DNA of 64,000 nt from Haloarcula regularis (lineage in GTDB: Archaea > Halobacteriota > Halobacteria > Halobacteriales > Haloarculaceae): the NCBI RefSeq assembly GCF_029338315.1, contig NZ_CP119794.1, positions 2,852,001 to 2,916,000 of the forward strand, read 5' to 3'. The notes beneath the pieces were generated by a model. The model did no database searches and was not told the DNA's origin. It saw only the letters and a list, made by a program, of their open reading frames with translations. This document shows positions 25,872-34,702 of this stretch, one piece after another. Both the position numbers and the translations under genes were made by a program. Each line of letters begins with the position of its first letter. The first letter of the stretch is position 1.

Positions 25872-26816
25872 ATGACACTCGTCACGGTCGGCGAGACGGC
25901 TCTCCGCTTCTCGCCACCGGCCGGTCACAGATTCGAAACCGCCGACGAGGTGACCCTCCACACGGACGGGATGGCGAGCACCGCCGCCGCCACTGCCCAC
26001 CGCCTCGGTGGCGACGCCGTCTGGGTCTCGAAGCTCCCCGACTCGCCGCTCGGGCGCCGCGTCGTCGCCGAACTCCACGAACACGGGCTGGAGACGGACG
26101 TCGTCTGGGCCGACCCCGCGGACGGCCGCCAGGGACTGTCCTTCCACGAGGACGCCGCGCCCCCGCGGGAGACCCGCCTCCTCCAGGACAGGCACGGCGC
26201 CGCCATGGCGACGCTCGGACCCGGCGAGCTCCCGATGGACCGCCTCCGGGCCGCCGACGCGCTGTTCGTCGCCGGGTCGATGGCCGCGCTGTCAGAGACG
26301 GCCGCCGACACGGCTGGCGCCCTGCTGCGGGCCATGCCGGGGACGACGGCGCTGGACCTGGACTTCCACCCCGGACTGTGGTCCGCCGAGCGGGCCTTCG
26401 AGACGCTCTCTGACCTCTTCGACGCCGTCGACGTCCTCTTTGCGGGCGAGAGCCAGGTCGAAGCCCTGTTCGATACGAACGGCCGCCCGCGCGAGATGGT
26501 CCACGCCATCGCGGCGGACCACGGCTTCGAGACGGTGGTCCTGACGCGAAACGAGTACGGCGCCGTCGCCTTCCACGACAACGTCATCCACGAACGGGAC
26601 GCCGTCGAGACGGAGACGGTCGACGACACCGGCCAGCACGCTGCCCTCGTGGGCGCCGTCCTGGAGCGCCTCGTCGCGGACGCCCCGCTCGACGAGGCCC
26701 TGTCCCACGGCGTCGCGGCCGCCGCGCTCACCCGGACGATGCCGGGCGCGCTGACGCCGATAGAGCGCGCCGAGGTGGAGCGACTCGTCGCGGCCCAGTC
26801 CGGCGGCCGCCCCTGA
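25872..26816 (+). CDS. PfkB-family sugar-kinase-like protein lacking the catalytic Asp
   Basis: A 314-residue ribokinase-fold protein (VGETALRFSPPAGHRFETAD, GGDAVWVSKLPDSPLGRRV, DLDFHPGLW, VLTRNEYGA). PfkB kinases have D-T-x-G-A-G-D with Asp as catalytic base. Here the loop is DDTGQHAALVGA (254-257 G-Q-H-A), so Asp is replaced by Ala257 and the anion-hole Gly by His256. Otherwise length and fold are normal. Either a non-catalytic paralogue or a subfamily with altered chemistry; the haloarchaeal KDG kinases I recall keep GAGD. Confidence 0.75.
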   Translation: MTLVTVGETALRFSPPAGHRFETADEVTLHTDGMASTAAATAHRLGGDAVWVSKLPDSPLGRRVVAELHEHGLETDVVWADPADGRQGLSFHEDAAPPRETRLLQDRHGAAMATLGPGELPMDRLRAADALFVAGSMAALSETAADTAGALLRAMPGTTALDLDFHPGLWSAERAFETLSDLFDAVDVLFAGESQVEALFDTNGRPREMVHAIAADHGFETVVLTRNEYGAVAFHDNVIHERDAVETETVDDTGQHAALVGAVLERLVADAPLDEALSHGVAAAALTRTMPGALTPIERAEVERLVAAQSGGRP

Positions 26817-26858
26817 CCCCGGGCACCCCGCTATCTCGCCCCGGTAATACGATCATAC

Positions 26859-26868
26859 TGTTAAAGGC
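26859..26868 (+). promoter_or_regulatory. TATA-like box of the PGF-CTERM protein gene
   Basis: TGTTAAAGGC is centred 27 bases before the ATG at 26890, consistent with a leaderless transcript. Confidence 0.5.
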
Positions 26869-26889
26869 GCCCACGATAAGTGTCACTAT

Positions 26890-28122
26890 ATGTCCAGGAA
26901 CCGGAGTCAAGCAGCGACACTGGCCGTCCTCTTTCTGGTCGCGGCCGGCAGTACGGTGGCACTGTCGGGGGCCGCGACGGCACAGTCACAGGTGACGCTG
27001 ACGGTCACCGTCGTCGACCAGGACGGCGACCCGCTGAGCAACATCGACATCTCGGCGCGGTGGGACGGCGGCGGCCCGGTCAACGAGACGACCCGGGCGA
27101 ACGGGCAGGCGCTCGTCGACGTACCCGAGGGCGCGACCGTCCAGATAGCCGTCCACGACGACGAGTACGTCCGCAACGTCCCGCTGACCGTCGAGGACGC
27201 TTCGGCCCGCAGCGTCGAAGTCGACGTCTCGCCCGCGGCCACCGCGACGGTGTCCGTCGTCGGGTCCGACGGCAGCCCCGTCGAGGACGCCCGTGTCCGG
27301 CTGTTCACCGACGGGAACTACGTGACCGACCAGCGAACCGGCAGCGACGGGACGGTCACCTCCCCGCCCATCGAGGTGGGGACCTACACCGTCATCGCGA
27401 CGAAGGCCGGATTCTTCCGGAACATGACCCGCGCGACGTTCGTCGGCGAGAACGAGACGTCTATCACGCTGGCCGAGGGGTCGGTGCTCGTCACGTTCTC
27501 CGTGGTCGACGAGCACTTCGACCCGCCCGAACCGATGCGCGAGGCCCGCATAGCCGTCGGCGACGTGGGCTCCGTCCAGACCCTCTCGGACGGTGAGGCG
27601 ACCATCTCGGTGCCGGTCAACGACCGCTACGATGTCCGCATCACCAAGGACGGCTACCAGACCTTCGAACAGCGCCTCGCCATTCAGGAGTCCGAGACGA
27701 CGGTCAACGTCTCCATCTCGCGGACGCCCCGCATCGACCTGACGCCGGCCAACGAACGGGTCGTGGTCGGCGAGTCGGTCGCCCTGACGGTCACCGACGA
27801 GTACGGCGAGGCGGTGCCCAACGCGACGGTCAGCCGGGGCGAAGAGATGGTCGGCACCACCGACGCTGCCGGCGACATAACCGCCACCGTCCCGACGGCC
27901 GGGAACGTGACCTTCTCCGCCGAGAACGGGTCGCTGCGGACGACCGTCACCGTCGAGGGCGTCCAGCCCGGCGGGGCCGACACGCCGACCGAGACGGCCA
28001 CGGCGACGCCCACCGAGCAGGCCACGACGGACTCGACGGGCGTCGCGGGCCCCGGATTCACCCCCGCCGCCGCGCTGGTCGCACTGGCGCTCGCGGTGGC
28101 CTTCCTGGCACGGCGCCGCTAG
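26890..28122 (+). CDS. PGF-CTERM-anchored surface protein with carboxypeptidase-regulatory-like repeats
   Basis: A 410-residue exported protein. Signal peptide: MSRNRSQAATLAVLFLVAAG to ATAQS. Four beta-sandwich units follow, each with a D-G-x-P or Y-G-E-x-V-P turn and a G-x-Y-x-V-x-x-x-K-x-G-(F/Y) strand (VGTYTVIATKAGFFRNM, RYDVRITKDGYQTFEQ), as in CarboxypepD_reg/PEGA domains. A Thr/Pro/Glu stalk leads to AGPGF, a hydrophobic helix and RRR, the archaeosortase PGF-CTERM signal. No catalytic motif is seen; an S-layer-associated structural or adhesive protein. Confidence 0.8.
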   Translation: MSRNRSQAATLAVLFLVAAGSTVALSGAATAQSQVTLTVTVVDQDGDPLSNIDISARWDGGGPVNETTRANGQALVDVPEGATVQIAVHDDEYVRNVPLTVEDASARSVEVDVSPAATATVSVVGSDGSPVEDARVRLFTDGNYVTDQRTGSDGTVTSPPIEVGTYTVIATKAGFFRNMTRATFVGENETSITLAEGSVLVTFSVVDEHFDPPEPMREARIAVGDVGSVQTLSDGEATISVPVNDRYDVRITKDGYQTFEQRLAIQESETTVNVSISRTPRIDLTPANERVVVGESVALTVTDEYGEAVPNATVSRGEEMVGTTDAAGDITATVPTAGNVTFSAENGSLRTTVTVEGVQPGGADTPTETATATPTEQATTDSTGVAGPGFTPAAALVALALAVAFLARRR

Positions 28123-28160
28123 CGGGACGCTTTTCCCCGCGAAGGCCCCACCGGCGTACA

Positions 28161-29246
28161 ATGACTGTTCTCGAGGCCGTCCACGAGGCCCACAACGCGA
28201 CGTTCCGCGAGGTGGGGGGCCGGCGCGTCGTCGACAACTACGGCCGTCCCGAACGGACCCACCGCGCGGTTCGGAACGTCGTCGGCGTCTGCGAGTTCGG
28301 CTACGGGGTCGTGGTCGTCACGGGCGAGGACCGAGTCGAGTACGTCGACAACGCCGTCTCGAACCGCGTCCCCGCGACTGACGGACAGGGCACGTACGCA
28401 CTCTTGCTCGACCCGCAGGGCCGTGTCGACACCGACATGTACGTCTACAACGCCGGCGAGCGCCTGCTGGTCTTCACCCCGCCACAGAAGGCCGAACCCC
28501 TGGCCGAGGAGTGGGCCGAGAAGACGTTCATCCAGGACGTGGCGTTCCGGGTCGCGACCGACGACTTCGCCACCTTCGGCGTCCACGGCCCCAAATCGAC
28601 GGAGAAGGTCGCGAGCGTCCTCCACCAGGCGTCCTCGCCCGAGACCTCGCTCTCGTTCCAGCGTGGTGAACTGGGCGACGCGGGCGTGACCGTCGTCCGG
28701 ACCGACAACCTCGCCGGCGAGGAGAGCTACGACGTTATCTGTCGCGCCGCCGACGCCGAGCGGGTCTTCGACACGCTCGTCAACCGCGGCCTCAACGCCG
28801 TCCCGTTCGGATACACGACCTGGGAGACCCTGACCCTGGAGGCGGGGACGCCGCTGTTCGACACCGAGATCGAGGGGGCGCTCCCGAACGACCTGGGCCT
28901 GCGCAACGCGCTGGACTTCGAGAAGGGGTGTTACGTCGGTCAGGAGGTCGTCTCCCGGGTCGAGAACCGCGGGCACCCGAGCACGCGACTCGTCGGCCTG
29001 GCAGTCGAGGCCCTGCCGGAACCGGGCGCGGCCGTCTTCGCCGGCGACGAGCACGTCGGCGAGGTGACTCGGGCCGTCGACAGCCCGATGCGCGCGGCCC
29101 CCATCGCCATGGCGACCCTGGACTGGGACCTGCCCGCGGACGCGTTGACCGTCCGCGTCGACGACGACCCGGTCGGAGCCCAGCGCGTGTCCCTGCCCTT
29201 CGTCGAGGGGTCTGCGACGTCGGCGCGACTGCCGACCTACGAGTAG
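28161..29246 (+). CDS. ygfZ: YgfZ/GcvT-like folate-binding iron-sulfur cluster protein
   Basis: A 361-residue aminomethyltransferase-fold protein. The diagnostic K-G-C-Y-V-G-Q-E motif (C257) marks YgfZ/IBA57 proteins, which use tetrahydrofolate to support iron-sulfur cluster assembly, rather than glycine-cleavage GcvT. Other fold features are VCEFGYGVVVVTGEDRVEYV and LPNDLGLRNALDFEKGC. No glycine cleavage genes are nearby. The 3' end overlaps the convergent membrane-protein gene by ten bases. Confidence 0.82.
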   Translation: MTVLEAVHEAHNATFREVGGRRVVDNYGRPERTHRAVRNVVGVCEFGYGVVVVTGEDRVEYVDNAVSNRVPATDGQGTYALLLDPQGRVDTDMYVYNAGERLLVFTPPQKAEPLAEEWAEKTFIQDVAFRVATDDFATFGVHGPKSTEKVASVLHQASSPETSLSFQRGELGDAGVTVVRTDNLAGEESYDVICRAADAERVFDTLVNRGLNAVPFGYTTWETLTLEAGTPLFDTEIEGALPNDLGLRNALDFEKGCYVGQEVVSRVENRGHPSTRLVGLAVEALPEPGAAVFAGDEHVGEVTRAVDSPMRAAPIAMATLDWDLPADALTVRVDDDPVGAQRVSLPFVEGSATSARLPTYE

Positions 29247-29632
29247 CCCGCGTCGTCGGCCGCCAGGTCCGACTCGCCGAGGTAGTACTCGACGGCGACC
29301 AGCGCCGTGTACGCCGAGAACGCCCCGAGACACATCCCGCCGAACTGCGTGACTGCGGTCAACGCCGGTTGCACGTTCCCGTACTGGAGCGGTGCGAGGA
29401 TGAGCCACACGCCGACGGCCGTCGCCATGACGCCGGCGGCGAGGCGGGGACGGCCCCGACCGCGAATCGTCAGGAAGTTCTTCCCGGCGAACACCGCGCC
29501 CACCACCGCCGAGAGCGTCACGCTCCCGCGGATGCCCGGGTTCGCACCGAGCGCGAGCGGTCCGACGAACGCGACGACACACCCCAGCAGGGCGACGACT
29601 GCCGATGCCGTAGTGAAGCGAGCGGCTTCCAT
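29237..29632 (-). CDS. Small membrane protein (131 aa), four predicted helices
   Basis: A 131-residue hydrophobic protein with four likely transmembrane segments (ASAVVALLGCVVAFVGPLAL, VTLSAVVGAVFAG, GVMATAVGVWLILAPL, TQFGGMCLGAFSAYTALVAV) and a short acidic tail. It looks like the SPW-repeat or DUF-type four-helix haloarchaeal membrane proteins, but I cannot name the family. Convergent overlap with ygfZ. Confidence 0.65.
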   Translation of the reverse strand: MEAARFTTASAVVALLGCVVAFVGPLALGANPGIRGSVTLSAVVGAVFAGKNFLTIRGRGRPRLAAGVMATAVGVWLILAPLQYGNVQPALTAVTQFGGMCLGAFSAYTALVAVEYYLGESDLAADDAGYS

Positions 29633-29690
29633 ACGGGTGAGAGTCGCCGCCACCGCCTAAATAGGTTGTACCAGGTTCGAGCGCCGTCGG

Positions 29691-29918
29691 TCACTCGACG
29701 AGCGGCAGCGCGATGCCGAAGACGAGCGGCGAGAACAGCGCGAGGAGGATGCCGAGTCCCTCCATGTCGGTCAACAGCACGTCGCCCCAGGCCGGCAGCG
29801 GACCGACCAGCGCGGGCCCGGCGACCTCGCCGAGCACGCCGAGCGCGAAGAGGCCGACGCCGAGCAGGAAGCCGCGTTTGGCGAGCGTCGCGTGGTCCAT
29901 CTGACGTGTTTGTCCCAT
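29691..29918 (-). CDS. Small two-helix membrane protein (75 aa)
   Basis: A 75-residue protein: MGQTRQMDHATLAKRGFLLG, then a hydrophobic stretch (VGLFALGVLGEVAG) and a second (GLGILLALFSPLVFGIALPL). A basic/polar N-terminus followed by two helices is common in a haloarchaeal family of mini membrane proteins (possibly the DUF7860 group, from memory). It is divergent from the gene at 30000. Confidence 0.6.
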   Translation of the reverse strand: MGQTRQMDHATLAKRGFLLGVGLFALGVLGEVAGPALVGPLPAWGDVLLTDMEGLGILLALFSPLVFGIALPLVE

Positions 29919-29968
29919 ACCAGTCGGCTCGCACGTGGGATGATACCTGTCTTTCGATTTCAGAAAGG

Positions 29969-29977
29969 CCTATAGTC
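29969..29977 (+). promoter_or_regulatory. TATA box of the 80-aa membrane protein gene
   Basis: CCTATAGTC is centred 27 bases before ATG 30000. Just upstream, CTTTC/GAAAG arms at 29951-29967 form a small inverted repeat. Confidence 0.5.
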
Positions 29978-29999
29978 GAAAGCGGCCTTGCCACGAGTG

Positions 30000-30242
30000 A
30001 TGAACGCTATCGTCACCGAATCGGTCGCCGAACTGGCCGGACTGGTCTTCTCGCTCCTCGCCGCCGGCCTGCTGACCGTCGTTGGGGCGCTGATCGAGAG
30101 CGCGGGCCTCGCGAACCTGCTCGCGGGCCAGTCGACGCTCGGCCTGTGGGAGCTGTGGATGGGCGCCATCGCGCTCTACGCCGGCGTCTACATGCTCGGC
30201 TACAAGCGACTCGTGGCGCGGGTCGCATCCCCGTCGAACTGA
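30000..30242 (+). CDS. Small membrane protein (80 aa)
   Basis: An 80-residue protein MNAIVTESVAELAGLVFSLL onwards, with two to three hydrophobic helices (LAGLVFSLLAAGLLTVVGAL, LWMGAIALYAGVYMLGY) and a short basic C-terminus. Start taken at ATG 30000 because the TATA box gives exact leaderless spacing. Its stop is four bases from the stop of the convergent flavoprotein gene. Family not recognised. Confidence 0.62.
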   Translation: MNAIVTESVAELAGLVFSLLAAGLLTVVGALIESAGLANLLAGQSTLGLWELWMGAIALYAGVYMLGYKRLVARVASPSN

Positions 30243-30246
30243 GCGG

Positions 30247-31329
30247 TCAGGACCGCGAGAGCAGCGCCCGCAGTTGCTCGCGCGAGAACAGCGTCGTCGG
30301 CCGGTCCATGTGGACCCCGATCTTCCCCTCGAGGGCGCGCATGCCGAGCTTCTGGACCGGTTCGGGCATCGAGTAGCCGGCGCGAACGGCATGTCCCAGG
30401 CGAATCTCCGAGCGGAGGTCCGCCCGCCACGCCCGCTCGTAGTCACCCAGCGTCCCCGGGTCGTCGGGGTCGATCTCGCGGGCCGCGTGGTCCGCCGCGG
30501 TCATCCCGTAGAGGATGCCGCCGCCGGTGAAGGGCTTGGTCTGGGCGGCGGCGTCACCGATCAGGAACGACCGCCGGCCGGAGACGCGCCTGGGCGGGCC
30601 GACGGGGATGAGTCCCGAGCAGCGGTGGTCTGGCTCGACGCCGTACCCCTCGCAGAACGCCTCGAACCGGCCGCGGGCGTCGTCGCCCGGCGGCACGGCG
30701 AGGCCGTACTCCACGCCGGCCTCGCCGCGCGGGATGCGCCAGGCGAAGAAGCGCGGGACGGTGAGGTGGACGTCGACGAAGTCGCCGTCGTCGACCTCGT
30801 CGGTGAACCCGAGCACGCCGTGGAGCAGCTCGCCGGGCTCGGGCATGCCCAGTTCCCGCCGGACGCGGCTCTTGGGGCCGTCACAACCGGCGACCAGCTT
30901 CGCCCGGTGGGTCTCGACGCCGTCCGGCCCGCGAACCTCGACGCTGGCGCCGTCGCGTTCCTCGCTGACCCCGACGACGGTGTGCTCCTCGCGGACGTCC
31001 GCGCCCGCCTCCCGGGCCAGGTCCGCCAGGTGGCGGTCCAGGCCCACGCGGTCGATGACGTTCGAGATGACCTCGTCCCGGTAGAACGGGTGGTCGGCGC
31101 TGCCCGGCCCGCCGGTGTGGAAGCGCGCGCCCGTGATCTCGTTCTGGAACAGCTCGTCGCGGGCGTCTTCGGTGTACTCCCAGATGTCGGTGCTGACGTG
31201 GCCCGAACAGGCCAGCGGCTCGCCCACCGTCCCCTGTTCGAAGACGAGCACGTCGAGCCCTCGCTGGGCGGCCCGGCGGGCGTAGCGCGACCCGGCCGGC
31301 CCGGCTCCGACCACGACGACGTCGTGCAT
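30247..31329 (-). CDS. Geranylgeranyl-reductase-family FAD oxidoreductase
   Basis: A 360-residue flavoprotein. The N-terminal dinucleotide-binding motif VVVGAGPAGSRYARRAAQRG is followed by an FAD-contact GCDGPKSRVRRELG and a C-terminal SFLIGDAAAQTKPFTGGGIL block, the G-D-A motif of the geranylgeranyl reductase/p-hydroxybenzoate-hydroxylase group. In archaea such proteins reduce prenyl chains of lipids or quinones; the true digeranylgeranylglycerophospholipid reductase is usually larger. The exact substrate is open. Cytosolic or membrane-peripheral. Confidence 0.8.
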   Translation of the reverse strand: MHDVVVVGAGPAGSRYARRAAQRGLDVLVFEQGTVGEPLACSGHVSTDIWEYTEDARDELFQNEITGARFHTGGPGSADHPFYRDEVISNVIDRVGLDRHLADLAREAGADVREEHTVVGVSEERDGASVEVRGPDGVETHRAKLVAGCDGPKSRVRRELGMPEPGELLHGVLGFTDEVDDGDFVDVHLTVPRFFAWRIPRGEAGVEYGLAVPPGDDARGRFEAFCEGYGVEPDHRCSGLIPVGPPRRVSGRRSFLIGDAAAQTKPFTGGGILYGMTAADHAAREIDPDDPGTLGDYERAWRADLRSEIRLGHAVRAGYSMPEPVQKLGMRALEGKIGVHMDRPTTLFSREQLRALLSRS

Positions 31330-31420
31330 ACCTCCGCTGTGGGTGTCACGCGTCAAATATGTTCCCGATTCGGTCGCCCGTGACCGTCGTGATTTTCACG
31401 CCGGGGGACCTGAGTCCGAT

Positions 31421-31807
31421 ATGACCGAGTACCAGCCAGGCGTCTGTAACATCGGGGCCGACCAGCGCCGCGCCAGGCGACTCTCCGGTGTCGGGTCGTT
31501 CGGTATCGCCGCGGCAATCGTCCTCTCGGTGGCGCTCGGGCGAGTGCCCGACACCGCGCTGTGGGCGACCGTCCCCTTCGTCTTCGGCGGGTGGGTCGGC
31601 GTCTTCCAGGACCACTTCCAGTTCTGCGTCGCATTCGGGGCGCTGGCCCGCTACGACCTCTCCGGGTCTGGCGGGTCCAGCGGGTCCGTCGCGGAACGCG
31701 AGGCGGTACGGGCCGATCGGAAGCGCGCGCTCCAGATTCTCGCCGTCGCCGGGATCTTCACCGTGGCGACCACCGGCGTCGTCCTCCTCCTCGGCGGCAC
31801 GCTCTAG
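31421..31807 (+). CDS. Membrane protein (128 aa) with N-terminal CNIGxxxRRARR motif
   Basis: A 128-residue protein: MTEYQPGVCNIGADQRRARR, then three hydrophobic helices (GSFGIAAAIVLSVALG, ALWATVPFVFGGWVGVFQ, QILAVAGIFTVATTGVVLLL). The motif G-x-C-N-I-G-x-x-x-R-x-A-R just before the first helix recurs in small haloarchaeal membrane proteins, and a C-F-C/F-C-V-A-F pattern follows (FQDHFQFCVAFG). Function unknown. Its TAG stop shares CTAG with the convergent Asp-box gene. Confidence 0.65.
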   Translation: MTEYQPGVCNIGADQRRARRLSGVGSFGIAAAIVLSVALGRVPDTALWATVPFVFGGWVGVFQDHFQFCVAFGALARYDLSGSGGSSGSVAEREAVRADRKRALQILAVAGIFTVATTGVVLLLGGTL

Positions 31808-32761
31808 ACGACCGCCAGTCCCCGGGGAACCTGGTCGTAGGCGTCGCACCAGGGTCCCACCGCGTCCCACTCGCGGCCGTCGGTCGACCGGAAGAGGCCG
31901 TGGTTCGTGAGCGCGTAGAACGCCTCGGCGTCGGTCGCGAGTACCGCCCGGGCGAGTCCGTCGGGCGGGCAGGCCCGCCATCGCCCGCGTCCACGCCCCG
32001 CCCGTCCGGCGGTAGACGTAGCTCTCGCCGGTCGTGCTGTGGGCCGTATAGGGACCGCTCGCGGCAGAGACGACGACCACCTCCGGGTCCGCTGGGTGGA
32101 CGGCGACGCTCCAGACGTACCGGTGGTCCAACCCCGCCTGCGGGGTCGCCCACGTCTCGCCCCGGTCGTCCGAGCGCGCGTAGCCGTCACCCGCGGCGGT
32201 GTAGACCCGGTCGGGCGCGTCGGCGTGGGTCGCGAGCGTGTGGGTGTCCCGCCGGGCGCCGTCGGGGTGGTCGTCCCACGTCGCGCCGCCGTCGGGCGAG
32301 CGGACGAACGCGCCGGCCTCGATGGCGACGTACAGCTGCTCGGGGTCGTCCGGGGCGACCGCGATCCAGCGGACGTGATGCGTGTGGGGGCGGGGAGGGA
32401 ACGACCAGCGCGGGGCCGACGGCATGTCGGTCAGCCCACCGCGCTCGGTCCAGGACTCGCCGCCGTCAGTCGACCGGTAGACCGCACTCGGTTCGGTCCC
32501 CGCCCACACCACGTCGGGGTCGTGGGGGGCGACCGTGACGCTGGTGACCCGGTCGTCGGTCGCGAGCGCCTCGGTCCACGTCTCGCCGCCGTCAGTCGTC
32601 CGCTGGAGGCCCGCCTCGACGGTGCCGACGAACGCCCGCTCGGGGGCCCTGGCGTCGGCCGCGACACACTCGACGGTCCGGCCCTGGAGTCGGTCGGCCC
32701 ACGTCTCGCCGTCGCCGACGAGCACACGGTCCGAGAGTCCGGCGTAGACGTCCATGTCCAT
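31804..32761 (-). CDS. Asp-box (BNR/sortilin-type) beta-propeller protein, frame interrupted near 31958-31972
   Basis: A soluble beta-propeller of about 319 codons with five Asp boxes of the form S-x-D-x-G-x-x-W: TTDGGETW, STDGGESW, SPDGGATW, SDDRGETW and, in the next frame, STDGREW. The frame changes after AMAGLP: the remaining DGLARAVLATDAEAFYALTN through QVPRGLAVV reads in another frame, and one extra C in GCCCGCCCGAC accounts for it (span is 319 codons plus one base). No signal peptide, so probably cytosolic. Function unknown. ATG at 32755 is an alternative start. Confidence 0.7.
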
Positions 32762-32805
32762 CTCTTGGCGTCGGCGCGGCAGAAACCTATCGCCGGTGCG
32801 ACCGG

Positions 32806-34662
32806 TCAGAGCCGCCGGTCGAGGAAGTCGGCGAGCAGGCGAAAGCGGCGTTTCGTCCGTTCGATGTCCGAGGAGGCGTGCTCCTCCTCGCCGAGTTCGA
32901 CGTACTCGTAGTCGCCCTCTTCGGCCTCCGTGTAGCCGTAGGTGTCGAGCGCCTGGCGGAACCGGCGGGCCTGCGAGACCGGGACCCGCCGGTCGTTGAC
33001 GCCGTGGAGCACCAACAGCGGGGCCGAGAGGTTGCTGACGTAGTTGACCGGCGAGCGCTCCCGGTACAGGTCGGGGTTGTCCGCGGGCGTCCCGAGGTTC
33101 CGCTCGAGCAGTTCCGTCCGGTAGTGGGGCATCGTCGTCTCGTACATGAGCGGCAGGTCCGTCAGCCCCATCCAGACGACGCCCGCGTCGTAGAGGTCCG
33201 GGTACTGGACCAGCTGCCAGTACGCCGAGTAGCCGCCGTAGGAGCCGCCGAAGACGGCGACGCCGTCGGGGTCGATCCAGATGCGCTCCCTGACGACGTG
33301 TTCGGTCACCGTCGCCACGTCGCCCTGTTCGGCCCCGCCCCAGTCGTCGTCCAGCTCGCGGACGAACGACCTGCCACGACCGGCCGACCCGCGGTAGTTC
33401 ACCTGGAGGACGCTGTAGCCCTGCTGGACGAGGAACTGCGTGTAGCGGTCGAACGCCTTCGTGTCCATCGCCCGCGGCCCGCCGTGGGGGGTGACGACGA
33501 GCGGCGACGGCCGCGCCCCCGAGTCGTACAGTAACGCCCCGATCTCCAGGGACGCGGCCGGCTCGTGCTCGACGGCCGCCTGGCGCGTCTCGGGGACCCC
33601 GTCGGACTCGACGGTGAAGTACTCGGCGTCGGCGAACTCCGACGGCGTGAACGGGCCGTACTCCGCGCCCACCAGCGTCGATGCCTCGGTCGTGGTGAGG
33701 TCGTAGACGAGCAGCTCCGGCCGCCGCGTCGGCGTCGTGTGGGTCAACAGGAGGCGCTCGTCGTCCAGGGTGGCGGTGCGGCCCAGCGAACTGACGCCCG
33801 ACTGCAGGTAGACCGCCTGCTCGCCGCGCCCCTCGATGTCGTAGACGACCGGGAGTTTCGTCGCCTCGCGGGTCCGGATCGCGACGATTCGCTCGCCGTC
33901 GGGTGTGAAACACTGCGGCTCCTCCTCGAACTCGCCGCCGAACCAGTCGACGTCGCCGGTCTCGAGGTCGTAGACGCCGCTCCGCGTCAGGTCGGCGCTG
34001 TTGTCGGCGACGAGGAGCCGGTCGCCGTCGGGCGCCCAGTCGACCGGCACCGTCTCCGCGCCCGGCTGGCCGACTGGGAGGACGCGCGGGCCCGACCCGT
34101 CGGCCGCGGCGACGTAGGCGTCGAGGTTGTCGACGTCCGCCGTCTCGTTGGTGGCGTAGGCGACGTGCTCGCAGTCCGGGGAGAGTTCCGCACTCCGGAC
34201 GGCCCGCTCGTAAGCCGTGAGTTTCGTCGTCTCGCCGGTCCGCAGGTCGTGGCGGTAGAGGTTCCGCTGGCCGTCGCGGATCCCGCCCAGCAGGAGCGTC
34301 CGCCCGTCCGCGCCGACGTCCTCGACGGTCACCTGGCCGTCCATCCGGACCACCGGTTCCACGCTGCCGTCTACGTCGATGGCGTAGACGTCGTGTTGCT
34401 CGTCGCCGGTCTCGTCGCGGTGGAAGAACACCCGGTCCCCGTCGGCGCTCCACTCGAGGTGCCAGCGTACGTCCCTGGGTACTTCGCCGTCGCTCCACTG
34501 GGTCAGTGTGCCCGTCTCGACGTCGACGACGTGGAGCTCGTTTCGCCCGGTCCCGTCGTAGTACAGCGCGACGGAGTCGCCGTCGGGCGACGCGGTGGGA
34601 TGGGCGATCGTCGGGAGCTCGGCAAGCGCCTCCAGCGCCCCACTCCCGTCAAGTACGGTCAT
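32806..34662 (-). CDS. S9-family serine peptidase (acylaminoacyl/prolyl oligopeptidase-like)
   Basis: A 618-residue cytosolic peptidase. The N-terminal ~360 residues form a seven-bladed propeller (repeats such as WSADGDRVFFHRD, LSPDCEHVAYATN, WAPDGDRLLVADN). The C-terminal alpha/beta hydrolase has the nucleophile elbow GGSYGG (Ser about 474), the acid in HGVNDRRVPVSQ and a histidine in EEEHASSD. S9 enzymes of this group remove acylated or N-terminal residues from short peptides. The ATG at 34662 is preferred; another in frame lies at 34674. Confidence 0.85.
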   Translation of the reverse strand: MTVLDGSGALEALAELPTIAHPTASPDGDSVALYYDGTGRNELHVVDVETGTLTQWSDGEVPRDVRWHLEWSADGDRVFFHRDETGDEQHDVYAIDVDGSVEPVVRMDGQVTVEDVGADGRTLLLGGIRDGQRNLYRHDLRTGETTKLTAYERAVRSAELSPDCEHVAYATNETADVDNLDAYVAAADGSGPRVLPVGQPGAETVPVDWAPDGDRLLVADNSADLTRSGVYDLETGDVDWFGGEFEEEPQCFTPDGERIVAIRTREATKLPVVYDIEGRGEQAVYLQSGVSSLGRTATLDDERLLLTHTTPTRRPELLVYDLTTTEASTLVGAEYGPFTPSEFADAEYFTVESDGVPETRQAAVEHEPAASLEIGALLYDSGARPSPLVVTPHGGPRAMDTKAFDRYTQFLVQQGYSVLQVNYRGSAGRGRSFVRELDDDWGGAEQGDVATVTEHVVRERIWIDPDGVAVFGGSYGGYSAYWQLVQYPDLYDAGVVWMGLTDLPLMYETTMPHYRTELLERNLGTPADNPDLYRERSPVNYVSNLSAPLLVLHGVNDRRVPVSQARRFRQALDTYGYTEAEEGDYEYVELGEEEHASSDIERTKRRFRLLADFLDRRL

Positions 34663-34702
34663 CTTGCCTGACACCTTGCGCGAGTGTGGGATAACTGTTC
34701 GG

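Noticed and set aside
23739..26195. An 818-codon open frame on the minus strand opposite mutL
   Set aside because: It is the antisense shadow of a well-conserved mutL, created by high GC and few stops; the protein is low in plausible secondary structure and has no family motif.
31346..34498. A 1050-codon open frame on the minus strand through the S9 peptidase and Asp-box genes
   Set aside because: Only its Asp-box section is real. The rest is a frame-shifted reading of the S9 gene (Arg/Pro rich).
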